The notes beneath the pieces were generated by a model. The model searched no databases. It saw nothing but the letters and a program-made list of their open reading frames with translations, and was not told the origin of the DNA. This document shows, in pieces, positions 7,258 to 15,514 of a DNA stretch of 25,903 nucleotides (position 1 is its first letter; each line of letters starts with the position of its first letter). The position numbers and the translations under genes were made by a program. The stretch comes from Pseudomonadota bacterium (GTDB taxonomy: Bacteria; Desulfobacterota; Syntrophia; Syntrophales; UBA5619): assembly GCA_018827585.1 (NCBI GenBank), contig JAHJXP010000033.1, positions 1 to 25,903 of the forward strand, written 5' to 3'.

Positions 7258-7483
7258 CAGGCTACCCTCATGAAAAAACCTCCCGCAAAATCCCCGGAAG
7301 GTAAAGATGGATAGCCCGATCATCGTGAAATAGCTTTATCCGTCTCAGTCCGTGCCGGGGATCCAAGCGGTCGATCACGACTAACACAGATGCCGCGGGC
7401 AGTCAATAAAAATCCAGGCGAAATTGCACTTTTGCGGTATGCTGCCGGCCACGCGACCGCGGATGGGCCCCTCAGCTCTTTCC

Positions 7484-7512
7484 TTGTATTCTAAGCCCTT
7501 GTTGTATATATA
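7484..7512 (+). promoter_or_regulatory. Probable promoter of the HAD phosphatase-tilS unit
   Basis: TTGTAT (7484-7489), a 17-base spacer and TATATA (7507-7512), 24 bases before the start codon at 7537. It lies in the 279-base gap between divergent genes. No convincing minus-strand promoter for the DUF2520-panB unit was recognised in the rest of that gap. Confidence 0.5.
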
Positions 7513-7536
7513 TAAGAAAAAAAGGCGGCGGGGCGC

Positions 7537-8181
7537 ATGGATTCGGTTGAACTGATGGTATTCGATATGGATGGGACCCTTGTGCGGTCGGGTGAAGATT
7601 TGATTGCGGCCGTAAGCCACACCCTGAAGACGCTCGGGCTGCCGGCGCTTGCATCCGAGACCATCAGAGGATTCATCGGCGACGGGGTGGAGATCCTGGT
7701 CAGCAGGGCCCTTGGTCCCCATTCCGGAGAATGCCTGGAGCAGGCGATGGAGGTATTCTCGGCCCATTACACGGAACACCTGCTCGATCACACGACGCTC
7801 TATCCGGATGTCCTGACCGTGCTTGACCATTTTACAGATAAACGGAAGGTCATCCTGACCAACAAGACACAGCGATATGCCGTCAAGATCGCAGAGGGAC
7901 TGGGGATAGCTTCCCGATTCCTGGAGATTGTCGGCGGGGGCTACGCCCCGTATGCGAAACCGGACCCGCGGCTGCTGCATCTTGTCATGGAGAAATGGGG
8001 GGCGGCCCCCGCGCGGACGGTCATGATCGGCGACGGCGTCAACGATATCCTCCTGGCCCGGCGGGCCGGAGCGTTGAGCTGCGCATTTCTGGGCGGCCTG
8101 ACGCAGAGGGACATCCTTCTCTCCCTTGCCCCTGACCGGACCTGCGAGGCTTTGACGGAGTTGAAGAATCTCTTTGTCTGA
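7537..8181 (+). CDS. HAD-superfamily phosphatase, phosphoglycolate phosphatase-like
   Basis: A 214-residue subfamily IA haloacid-dehalogenase hydrolase that probably dephosphorylates a small phosphorylated metabolite in the cytosol. All four motifs are visible: FDMDGTLV with nucleophile D10 and acid/base D12, the motif II threonine in ILTNKT, the motif III lysine in YAKPDPRLL, and motif IV MIGDGVNDILLARRAGA. The helical cap between motifs I and II (about residues 20-85) is of the Gph/PGP type. The ribosome site is G-rich and weak. tilS follows after 49 bases if it starts at 8231, so the two are probably co-transcribed. Phosphoglycolate is the likeliest guess because of overall similarity to Gph, but HAD substrate calls from sequence are unreliable, so no symbol is assigned. 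Confidence 0.88.
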   Translation: MDSVELMVFDMDGTLVRSGEDLIAAVSHTLKTLGLPALASETIRGFIGDGVEILVSRALGPHSGECLEQAMEVFSAHYTEHLLDHTTLYPDVLTVLDHFTDKRKVILTNKTQRYAVKIAEGLGIASRFLEIVGGGYAPYAKPDPRLLHLVMEKWGAAPARTVMIGDGVNDILLARRAGALSCAFLGGLTQRDILLSLAPDRTCEALTELKNLFV

Positions 8182-8230
8182 AGCCCCGGGAAGAAATCGG
8201 CAAACCGCCTTGCTTGAAATTTCGACTGAT

Positions 8231-9649
8231 ATGCTTAAAGAGGTAAGGAAAACCATAGAGAAATACGCCATGCTGGCGCGGGGCGATCATCTGCTCGTTG
8301 CGGTTTCGGGCGGTCCGGATTCCGTGGCCCTCCTGCGCGCGCTTGTTCTTATGTCCGCCGAATATCAACTGCGCCTGACGGCTGCGCACCTCAACCACGG
8401 CCTCCGGGGAGCCGAGGCGGGGAGGGAGGAGGATTTTGTCCGCCGTCTCTCGGAAGGCATGGGGCTTGACTGCCTCTTTAAAACGGTCGACATCCGCATG
8501 CTCCGGAAGGGCAGGGGGCAATCGCTGGAGGAGATCGGGCGGGAGGAGCGGTACCAGTTTTTGAAGGAAGCGGCCCTAACGTGCGGGGCTGGGAAAATCG
8601 CCACCGGGCATCACCGCGACGATCAGGCGGAAACCGTTCTGATCAATCTGCTCCGGGGGAGCGGTCCCGAGGGACTCAAGGGGATTGCGCCGGTGAGTGA
8701 GAACCGGATCATCCGTCCCCTGCTGCGTGTGGGAAGAGGGGAGATCCTGGAATTTCTGAAGGGCGAGGGACTGGCCTACATGACCGACAGCTCCAATTTG
8801 AGCCCCGTTTTCCTGCGCAACAGGATCAGAAACGATTTGATCCCGGAATTGACCAAAAACTACAATCCCCGGATTGCCGCGGGACTCTCCCAGACGGCCG
8901 AGATCATCCGCCGGGAGGACGATTATCTGCAGGACGTAGTCCGGCAGATAATCGCTCGCTGGGGGCTTGTTCCGGGGACTGGGGAGCTGTTATTGCCCCT
9001 GACGGAGTTTCTTGGTTTGCACGAGGCCCTGCAGGGGCGGATCATCAAATACCTGCTGGAGGCATTTACCCCCTCGGGAAGGGGGGTCGGCTATCGCCAT
9101 ATCGATGCTGTTCTGGGGCTCTGCCGTAATGTGCAGCGTCGCCGCGCGTCTCTGGATCTCCCCTACCTGATCGGCGTGGAAAAACAGGAGGACACCCTCC
9201 GAATCGGAAAGGAGAGCAGCCGAACCAGGAGAGGCGCCGCGAGGAAGACGCCGCCCGCCGGGTTTTCCTACACTTTGGATGTCCCCGGAAAATTATATCT
9301 GCCCGAGACAGGCGCAACGATCCGTTGCGAATTCGTTGAAAAACCGGATTTCCAGGAAATGCTGGAGCTGCCGGATACGGCCTTCATGGATTATGAGCGC
9401 ATCGTGCCCCCCCTGACCGTGAGAAACGTGCGGCCGGGCGACAGGATGGCCCTGCTCGGGATGGGCGGAACAAAAAAAATAAAATCCTACTTCAGCGACC
9501 GGAAGATCCCGCTTTGCCGCAGGGGGGAGATCCCGCTTCTTGTCGATGCCCGGTCGGTGGTCTGGATTGCCGGCGAAAGGATCTGCGAGCGGGTCAAGGT
9601 GACCGCCGAGACAAAAACGGTCTTGAAAGCAGAAATGACGACTTCGTAA
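8231..9649 (+). CDS. tilS: tRNA(Ile)-lysidine synthetase
   Basis: Attaches lysine to C34 of the tRNA-Ile with anticodon CAU, so that it reads AUA and accepts isoleucine; essential. The PP-loop SGGPDS is at residues 26-31 in an N-type ATP pyrophosphatase domain, followed by LNHGLRG and GHHRDDQAETVLINLLRG. A middle helical domain and the C-terminal TilS domain (VRNVRPGDRM to IAGERI) complete a normal 472-residue protein. Start choice is uncertain: the frame is open to TTG 8174 with another TTG at 8210, and none has a strong Shine-Dalgarno; ATG 8231 fits family length best. The last codons, reading TTS and TAA, lie inside the left terminal repeat of the dispersed element, so that repeat supplies the stop. 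The tilS-ftsH-folP order is widespread in bacteria. Confidence 0.95.
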   Translation: MLKEVRKTIEKYAMLARGDHLLVAVSGGPDSVALLRALVLMSAEYQLRLTAAHLNHGLRGAEAGREEDFVRRLSEGMGLDCLFKTVDIRMLRKGRGQSLEEIGREERYQFLKEAALTCGAGKIATGHHRDDQAETVLINLLRGSGPEGLKGIAPVSENRIIRPLLRVGRGEILEFLKGEGLAYMTDSSNLSPVFLRNRIRNDLIPELTKNYNPRIAAGLSQTAEIIRREDDYLQDVVRQIIARWGLVPGTGELLLPLTEFLGLHEALQGRIIKYLLEAFTPSGRGVGYRHIDAVLGLCRNVQRRRASLDLPYLIGVEKQEDTLRIGKESSRTRRGAARKTPPAGFSYTLDVPGKLYLPETGATIRCEFVEKPDFQEMLELPDTAFMDYERIVPPLTVRNVRPGDRMALLGMGGTKKIKSYFSDRKIPLCRRGEIPLLVDARSVVWIAGERICERVKVTAETKTVLKAEMTTS

Positions 9650-9761
9650 AAAGTCCGGATGCTGCGTTGCGCTTCATCATTCGTCGTTGCAGCGTACGGA
9701 AAAGTACGCCTCACTCCTCAGGGTTCGCGCGCCTTGCCTGCGGCCTTTTTACGAAGCCGTC
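9637..9761. repeat. Dispersed MITE-like repeat, copy A
   Basis: Starts with GACGACTTCGTAAAAAG (9637-9653) and ends with CTTTTTACGAAGCCGTC (9745-9761), inverted repeats matching at 16 of 17 positions. By eye the first 102 bases match copy B at 91 positions. An internal hairpin GCGTAC/GTACGC lies near 9693-9708. A 38-base tail (9762-9799) also aligns with the sequence after copy B (28 of 38), so the repeat unit may extend to 9799. No ORF or transposase is inside. It overlaps the end of tilS and fills most of the tilS-ftsH gap. Confidence 0.85.
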
Positions 9762-9807
9762 TCATTTTCGCGATTTTTAAGACTTTTTAAGAGGGTGTCA
9801 GAAATGG

Positions 9808-9835
9808 TTTGAAATAGGCGCGGTGTTATTATAAT
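9808..9835 (+). promoter_or_regulatory. Probable ftsH promoter
   Basis: A perfect -10 TATAAT (9830-9835) with TTTGAA or TTGAAA at 9808-9814, spacing 15-16 bases, just after the tail of repeat copy A. It would leave a leader of about 75 bases before ftsH. No sigma32-type heat-shock promoter was recognised. Confidence 0.55.
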
Positions 9836-9916
9836 AGAGAACACCGGCAAGATAGAGGGTCGGCTAAATCAAAAACGGCTGACCTTGATCTTTTCAGATA
9901 AAAGGAGAAAACTCAA

Positions 9917-11782
9917 TTGAATCCCCTGCAAAAAAACATTGCGTTGTGGCTCGTGATCAGTCTTGTGTTTGTGATGATATACCACCTTTTCAACCAGCCC
10001 AAGACCGCCCAGATGGATATCATCTACAGCGATTTTTTAAACTATGTGGACAAGAACCAGATCACCGAGGTGACTATCCAGGGAGACAACATCACCGGAA
10101 GGATGTCCAGCGGAAAGGCCTTCAAAACCTACGCCCCCAAGGATGCAGGCGCCATTGCCCTGCTCAAGGAAAAAGGGGTCCGGATCTCCGCCAAACCGGC
10201 GGATGACTCGCCCTGGTATATGACCGTCCTGGTCTCCTGGCTTCCAATGCTGCTCTTGATCGGCGTCTGGATATTTTTCATGAGACAGATGCAGGGAGGC
10301 GGCGGCAAAGCCATGGCCTTCGGAAAAAGCCGGGCCCGGCTGGTCACCGACAAATCGAAAAAGGTGACCTTCGCCGATGTGGCCGGCATTGAGGAGGCCA
10401 AGGCCGAACTCCAGGAGGTCATCGATTTTCTCCGTGATCCCAAAAAATACACCCGGTTGGGGGGGAGGCTCCCCAAAGGACTGCTCCTTGTAGGACAGCC
10501 GGGGACGGGGAAAACCCTCCTTGCCCGGGCCATTGCCGGCGAGGCGGACGTCCCGTTTCTGAGCATCAGCGGCTCCGATTTCGTGGAGATGTTCGTTGGG
10601 GTCGGAGCGTCGCGGGTCCGGGATCTGTTCAATCAGGGCAAGAAAAACGCCCCCTGCATCATCTTCATCGACGAGATCGATGCGGTGGGGCGTCATCGGG
10701 GCGCCGGTCTGGGAGGGGGGCACGATGAAAGGGAGCAGACCCTCAATCAGCTTCTCGTTGAAATGGACGGTTTTGAATCCAATGAGGGAGTGATCCTCGT
10801 TTCGGCCACGAACAGACCGGATGTCCTCGATCCCGCCCTGCTGCGCCCCGGTCGTTTCGACCGGCAGGTCGTCGTGCCGCTGCCGGATGTCAAGGGGAGG
10901 GAAAAGATTTTACAGGTCCACGCCCGGAAAACCCCCCTCGAGGAGGATGTCGAGTTTGCCGTCATCGCCCGCGGCACGCCCGGTTTCTCCGGGGCCGACA
11001 TCGAAAATCTCGTCAACGAATCGGCGCTGTACGCCGCCAGATTCGGCAAGGACAAGGTGGGAATGAGCGACTTCGAGTTTGCCAAGGACAAGGTCCTCAT
11101 GGGATCGGAACGCAAGAGCATGGTCATCAGCGATTCCGAGAAACGAAACACCGCCTATCATGAATCGGGGCACGCCCTGGTGGCCAGGATGCTGCCCGGA
11201 ACGGACCCGATCCATAAGGTGACCATCATTCCGCGGGGCCACGCCCTAGGCGTGACACAACAGCTGCCGGTGGACGAAAAGCACACCTATCCGCGGGAAT
11301 ATCTGATCAACAACATCGTCATCCTCCTGGGGGGGCGTGCCGCCGAGGAGCTGGTACTCAAGGACTTCACCTCCGGCGCCGGCAACGACATTGAACGCGC
11401 GACCAATCTTGCCCGAAAAATGGTCTGTGAATGGGGCATGAGCGAAGAAATGGGACCTCTGAGCTACGGGAAGAAAGAAGAACAGATCTTCCTGGGGCGC
11501 GAATTTGCAACCCACAAGGACTACAGCGAGGATACCGCCAAGAAGATCGACAAGGAAGTATCTCTGATCGTCAGGACATGCTATGAGACCGCCAAGAAGA
11601 TCCTGTCGGATCGCATCGATATCCTCCACCGAATCGCATCGGCGCTCCTGATAAAGGAGGTCCTGAACGCACCCGAACTCGACGAGATCATCGGAATAGG
11701 GCCTCTGCAGGATGTCGCGGCCTCCGCTCTCGAAGGAACGGACGAAGATCCATCCGGAGAGGCGCCGAAAATCCCAGGATAG
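9917..11782 (+). CDS. ftsH: ATP-dependent zinc metalloprotease FtsH
   Basis: Membrane-anchored hexameric AAA+ protease that degrades misassembled membrane proteins and short-lived regulators. Two transmembrane segments (about 8-25 and 100-122) flank a roughly 75-residue periplasmic domain. The AAA+ module has Walker A at 193-200, reading GQPGTGKT instead of the usual GPPGTGKT, Walker B CIIFIDEID (247-255), and the second region of homology ending RPGRFDRQVVV. The zinc site HESGH is at 415-419 and the third-ligand region is GAGNDIERAT. The 621-residue length is normal. The start is TTG 9917, supported by AAAGGAG nine bases upstream and by the family-typical NPLQKNIALWL. It has its own promoter after repeat copy A; folP follows after 117 bases. 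Confidence 0.98.
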   Translation: MNPLQKNIALWLVISLVFVMIYHLFNQPKTAQMDIIYSDFLNYVDKNQITEVTIQGDNITGRMSSGKAFKTYAPKDAGAIALLKEKGVRISAKPADDSPWYMTVLVSWLPMLLLIGVWIFFMRQMQGGGGKAMAFGKSRARLVTDKSKKVTFADVAGIEEAKAELQEVIDFLRDPKKYTRLGGRLPKGLLLVGQPGTGKTLLARAIAGEADVPFLSISGSDFVEMFVGVGASRVRDLFNQGKKNAPCIIFIDEIDAVGRHRGAGLGGGHDEREQTLNQLLVEMDGFESNEGVILVSATNRPDVLDPALLRPGRFDRQVVVPLPDVKGREKILQVHARKTPLEEDVEFAVIARGTPGFSGADIENLVNESALYAARFGKDKVGMSDFEFAKDKVLMGSERKSMVISDSEKRNTAYHESGHALVARMLPGTDPIHKVTIIPRGHALGVTQQLPVDEKHTYPREYLINNIVILLGGRAAEELVLKDFTSGAGNDIERATNLARKMVCEWGMSEEMGPLSYGKKEEQIFLGREFATHKDYSEDTAKKIDKEVSLIVRTCYETAKKILSDRIDILHRIASALLIKEVLNAPELDEIIGIGPLQDVAASALEGTDEDPSGEAPKIPG

Positions 11783-11899
11783 GAAAGCGTATTCGCAAAA
11801 TGCCCGTGGGGATGAAAGATCGGCAGGGGCCGGAAAAATGAAGCCCGGCCGGTGAAGACGCCCCCTCCTTCCGGCAGGCATTAAGGCAAAGTTGCGGAC

Positions 11900-13108
11900 A
11901 TGGAAGAGCTTATAGTGCGATATGTTCACTTGACCTCCGAGGGAGAGGCCAGGGATCTCCTGAAGGGATTGGGGGCCGACCCGTACGGGATTCAGGCCAT
12001 GCTCCCCAAGATGATCCACGTGAATATCTTCCTCGAAGGGCTGGAGTGCAAGGTCGCCAACATAATCAAACAGGAAATGCTCTCCCTCGGCGGGGATGCG
12101 GCCGTGGCCCGCGGGACGGTGGCCTGCAGCATTCCCCGGACGGACGTCGTTCTGATGGGGACGTTCAAGCAGGTGCAGCGGTTTACCGAAAAAATCGCCT
12201 CCCAACCCTTCGGTTTAAAAAGGATATCCCACCGGGTCCGCGAGGTTCTCAAGAACATCTTTACCGAGTCCGTGTCCGTCCGAACGGCGCGAAGAGAGCT
12301 CCAAATCGGCCGTAAGACGCTGATCATGGGGATCCTCAACTGCACGCCGGACTCTTTTTCCGACGGCGGGAGTTTTGCTTCGCCGGAAAGGGCCGTGGAA
12401 GAGGGGATCAGGATGGCGGAGGAAGGGGCGGATATCATCGATATCGGCGGCGAGTCGACCCGCCCCGGATCGGACCCCGTCCCCGCGGACGAGGAACTCA
12501 GGCGGGTGATCCCCGTGATCCGGGAGATTGCCGGGAGGATCGACCTCCCCTTGTCGATCGATACCATGAAGGCGGTCGTGGCGCGGGAGGCCCTGGCCAA
12601 TGGGGCGGAGATCGTAAATGACGTCAGCGCGATGACTTTCGACGATTCCATGGCGAAGGTCGTCGCCGAGGCGGGGGCCGCCGTCGTCCTTATGCACATG
12701 CGGGGCAGGCCAAAAGAGATGCAGAAGGGGGACCTGACCTACCGTTCCCTGCAGGGCGAGATCATCGCTTTCCTCCAAGGACGCATAGAAAAGGCGGGGG
12801 AGGGCGGCATCGCTCCCGAGCAGATCATGGTCGATCCGGGGCTGGGGTTCGGCAAGACGGCAGCGGACAGCATGCGGCTGATTCGCTACCTTGGCGAATT
12901 CAAGGTGCTGGGGCGGCCGATCGTGACCGGCGCTTCCCGGAAATCCTTTATCGGCTCGGTTACGGGAGGCGAGCCTCGGGAGCGGGTGGAAGGGACGGCC
13001 GCGGCGGTCACGGCGGCCATTATGAACGGAAGCCGGATTATCAGGGTCCATGACGTGGCGACGATGAAGAAGGTGGCGGCGATGGCGGACGCCTTGAACT
13101 GGGCGTAG
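11900..13108 (+). CDS. folP: Dihydropteroate synthase with N-terminal extra domain
   Basis: Condenses p-aminobenzoate with dihydropterin pyrophosphate to make dihydropteroate, the sulfonamide-sensitive step of folate synthesis. The catalytic TIM barrel begins near residue 139 with LIMGILNCTPDSFSDGG and continues with DIIDIGGESTRPGSDPV, LPLSIDTMKAVVA, NDVSAM, VDPGLGFGKT and TGASRKSFIG, all signature loops. At 402 residues it is about 120 longer than the usual enzyme, because of an N-terminal domain (1-135) containing KQEMLSLGGDAAVARGTV. I recall similar long forms in related Deltaproteobacteria; the extra domain's role is unknown to me. tsaE follows after 15 bases, beginning the folP-tsaE-lysC-HhH run. 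Confidence 0.95.
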   Translation: MEELIVRYVHLTSEGEARDLLKGLGADPYGIQAMLPKMIHVNIFLEGLECKVANIIKQEMLSLGGDAAVARGTVACSIPRTDVVLMGTFKQVQRFTEKIASQPFGLKRISHRVREVLKNIFTESVSVRTARRELQIGRKTLIMGILNCTPDSFSDGGSFASPERAVEEGIRMAEEGADIIDIGGESTRPGSDPVPADEELRRVIPVIREIAGRIDLPLSIDTMKAVVAREALANGAEIVNDVSAMTFDDSMAKVVAEAGAAVVLMHMRGRPKEMQKGDLTYRSLQGEIIAFLQGRIEKAGEGGIAPEQIMVDPGLGFGKTAADSMRLIRYLGEFKVLGRPIVTGASRKSFIGSVTGGEPRERVEGTAAAVTAAIMNGSRIIRVHDVATMKKVAAMADALNWA

Positions 13109-13123
13109 AGAGGGCGGCAAGCG

Positions 13124-13618
13124 GTGGCGGAGTACCGATCTTCTTTTGTCCTGATTTCAAATAGTCCGCGGGAGACCTTCCGGATCGGGAAGATTCTCGG
13201 CCGGTTTCTGAAGGGCGGGAATTGCGTCGCCCTGACTGGGGAGCTGGGGGCCGGCAAGACCAACCTGACCCAGGGGATCGCCAGCGGTCTCGGCGTACCC
13301 GACAGCTATGCGGTCACTTCGCCGACGTTTACCCTGATCAATGAGTACCCCGGCAGAGATGCCCTCCTCTTTCACCTGGACGTCTATCGCCTGACCGGCC
13401 CGGCGGACCTGGAAGAGATGGGATATGAGGAGTACCTCCTCGGCAACGGCGTGCTGGTCATCGAGTGGGCGGAGAGGATACTCGAGGCCGTCCCGGATGA
13501 AGCCCTGTTCGTCGTTATTTCCGCGCTGGATGAGAATGTGAGAAAAATAGAATTTTCCGGTTGCCCGGACAGGATCGGTTTCTGGGAGCGGGCCTTCAGG
13601 GAAGGAGGAAGCGAATAG
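13124..13618 (+). CDS. tsaE: tRNA threonylcarbamoyladenosine biosynthesis ATPase TsaE
   Basis: Small P-loop ATPase that works with TsaB and TsaD to make t6A37 on tRNAs reading ANN codons. Walker A GELGAGKT is at 39-46, followed by VTSPTFTLINEY, HLDVYRL and VIEWAERI, the family's conserved strand motifs. Length 164 is slightly above the usual 150. The start is GTG 13124 with a purine-rich GAGAGGGCGG site upstream. The stop TAG (13616-13618) is immediately followed by the lysC ATG with no gap, so translation is probably coupled. The partners tsaB and tsaD are not in this window. Confidence 0.95.
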   Translation: MAEYRSSFVLISNSPRETFRIGKILGRFLKGGNCVALTGELGAGKTNLTQGIASGLGVPDSYAVTSPTFTLINEYPGRDALLFHLDVYRLTGPADLEEMGYEEYLLGNGVLVIEWAERILEAVPDEALFVVISALDENVRKIEFSGCPDRIGFWERAFREGGSE

Positions 13619-14839
13619 ATGGCGCTTGTAGTTCAGAAGTACGGCGGGACATCGGTCGCCAACATCGACAAGATCGCGAATGTGGCGAAGAATGTGATCC
13701 GGACGAAACAGGAAGGCAATGACGTAGTCGTCGTCCTGTCGGCCATGGCCGGAGAGACGGATCGTCTAATCCGGCTGGCGCAGAAAGCAGCGGACGAGCC
13801 GGACGCAAGGGAGTATGACTCCCTGATTTCCACAGGAGAGCAGGTGACCGTGACGCTGCTGGCGATCATGCTCAACGGCCTGGGCTGTCCGGCAAAATCC
13901 TTCCTCGGTTTTCAGGTCAGGGTTCTTACCGACCGGGCCTTCAGCAAGGCCCGGATCCTGGAGGTGGACACGACCTCCATCAGGGATGAATTAAAGAAGG
14001 GGACCATTGTGGTGGTGGCCGGTTTTCAGGGCGTGGATCCGGAAAACAACATCACCACCCTCGGCAGGGGGGGATCGGACACCAGCGCTGTGGCCCTGGC
14101 GGCGGTGCTGAAGGCAGATGTATGCGACATCTATACCGACGTTGACGGCGTGTATACCACCGATCCCAACATCTGCCCCAAGGCGCGGCGGCTGGACCGA
14201 ATCACCTATGATGAGATGCTGGAGATGGCCAGGGCGGGGGCAAAGGTTCTTCAGCCGCGCTCCGTGGAGCTCGCAAAGAAATACAATGTGCCCGTACGTA
14301 TAAAATCCTCGTTCACGGACGAAGGGGGAACATTGGTGACGAAGGAGGGGAGGGATATGGAAAAGGAAGTGTTATCCGGCGTAACCTATGATCGGGATCA
14401 GGCAAAAATAACGGTGGTCCGTGTTCCCGATAAGCCCGGTGTGGCGGCCCGTCTGTTCACGCCCCTTTCGGAGCGCAACATCGTGGTTGACATGATCATC
14501 CAGAATGCAAGCAGCGACGGATATACGGATCTGACCTTTACCGTGTCCCGGAAGGATATCCGGGAAGCGACCCGGATCACCTCCGAAGCGGCCGGAGCGA
14601 TCGGGGCGGACAAGGTGGAGGTGGACGACAATGTAGCGAAGGTATCGATCATCGGCGTGGGGATGATCAGCCACTCCGGAGTTGCCGCAAAGATGTTCCA
14701 GGCGCTTGCGCGGGAGGGGATCAACATCATGATGATCAGCACCTCCGAAATCAAGGTGTCGTGCGTAGTGGAGGCAAAATACACGGAGCTGGCGGTGACG
14801 GTTTTACACGACGCCTTCGGGCTGGAAAAGGAATCGTAG
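13619..14839 (+). CDS. lysC: Aspartate kinase
   Basis: Phosphorylates L-aspartate, first step towards lysine, threonine, methionine and diaminopimelate. The kinase domain begins with KYGGTSV (residues 6-12) and includes GRGGSDTSAVALAA and DIYTDVDGVYTTDP. Two C-terminal ACT domains (about 265-335 and 345-400) give allosteric feedback control; VSIIGVGMISHSGVAAKMF is the typical start of the second. At 406 residues it matches the monofunctional, lysine/threonine-type enzyme, with no fused homoserine dehydrogenase. The ATG directly follows the tsaE stop and GGAAGGAGG-like sequence at the tsaE end serves as ribosome site. The next gene's ATG directly follows the lysC stop. Confidence 0.97.
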   Translation: MALVVQKYGGTSVANIDKIANVAKNVIRTKQEGNDVVVVLSAMAGETDRLIRLAQKAADEPDAREYDSLISTGEQVTVTLLAIMLNGLGCPAKSFLGFQVRVLTDRAFSKARILEVDTTSIRDELKKGTIVVVAGFQGVDPENNITTLGRGGSDTSAVALAAVLKADVCDIYTDVDGVYTTDPNICPKARRLDRITYDEMLEMARAGAKVLQPRSVELAKKYNVPVRIKSSFTDEGGTLVTKEGRDMEKEVLSGVTYDRDQAKITVVRVPDKPGVAARLFTPLSERNIVVDMIIQNASSDGYTDLTFTVSRKDIREATRITSEAAGAIGADKVEVDDNVAKVSIIGVGMISHSGVAAKMFQALAREGINIMMISTSEIKVSCVVEAKYTELAVTVLHDAFGLEKES

Positions 14840-15409
14840 ATGCATCTGAGCCAAGGGCAACGCCTGGGCGCCTTTACAGTCCTGATCGTTTCCCTGGCCC
14901 TCTACGGAGGTTCGCTGTTCAACGCCGAGCGACAGGTTCGGGAATCGCCCCTGCCCTGGGGAGACCAGGGAGCGGCTACGGTAGCCGTAGAAGTCAGGGA
15001 CGATCGGGGAACAGCCGGGATCTATTTCTTTCCGGAGGGGACGGCCCTTCCGGAAATCCTCAAAGCCGCGGGGGTAGAGGAAGGATCGGGGAAAGAAGGG
15101 ATCGCGATCCCCGCCGGCGCCGACGGTTTCACCGTAACCGTCTCTGCAAATAAAGAGGGGCTGGCGATCGGCAATTTGTCGGCGGTCCGGAGACTTGCCC
15201 TGGGGCTTAAAATCGATCTTAATCGCGCCACGGAAGAGGATCTTGTCCTCGTGCCCGGCATCGGCGAAAGGCTTTCCGCACAAATTGCAGAGCTGAGACG
15301 GGAGCGGGGGAGATTTGAAGACCTTGCGGATCTTGCAGCCGTTCCGGGAATAAAGGAAAAGAGATTGGGCGAACTAAAAAAATATCTGACGGTGAAAACG
15401 ACCCCCTGA
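14840..15409 (+). CDS. Helix-hairpin-helix protein, ComEA-like, with N-terminal membrane anchor
   Basis: A 189-residue protein with one hydrophobic N-terminal segment (about 10-27), a central region (45-125) of beta-rich, possibly SLBB-like character, and a C-terminal tandem helix-hairpin-helix module: IDLNRATEEDLVLVPGIGE then FEDLADLAAVPGIKEKRL. This ComEA-type module binds double-stranded DNA without sequence preference; with a membrane anchor, the domain would sit outside the inner membrane, where ComEA acts in DNA uptake. Proteins like this also occur in bacteria without known competence, so the role is open. ATG 14840 directly follows the lysC stop, with AAGGA (14828-14832) inside lysC, so the gene is coupled to lysC; it ends the run. 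The following 105-base gap, between convergent genes, has no clear terminator. Confidence 0.75.
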   Translation: MHLSQGQRLGAFTVLIVSLALYGGSLFNAERQVRESPLPWGDQGAATVAVEVRDDRGTAGIYFFPEGTALPEILKAAGVEEGSGKEGIAIPAGADGFTVTVSANKEGLAIGNLSAVRRLALGLKIDLNRATEEDLVLVPGIGERLSAQIAELRRERGRFEDLADLAAVPGIKEKRLGELKKYLTVKTTP

Positions 15410-15514
15410 GCCGTGCAAATCCCCGTCCAAAGAGCGTAACAGCAAGGCAAAAACAGCCTGGTCCCTTTTGCATCCCGACTGCATAAAAGGAGGGGCCTGC
15501 CGGATGCGCCCCGA

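Noticed and set aside
7381..8271. Minus-strand ORF of 296 residues opposite the HAD phosphatase
   Set aside because: It covers the HAD gene, whose four catalytic motifs are intact on the plus strand; the antisense frame has no domain signal.
9800..9916. CIRCE or sigma32-type heat-shock control of ftsH
   Set aside because: Neither the CIRCE inverted repeat nor a sigma32 -35/-10 pair is visible; a sigma70-type TATAAT is.
11246..12205. Minus-strand ORF of 319 residues across the ftsH-folP junction
   Set aside because: It is antisense to two clear genes and lacks a ribosome site or motif.
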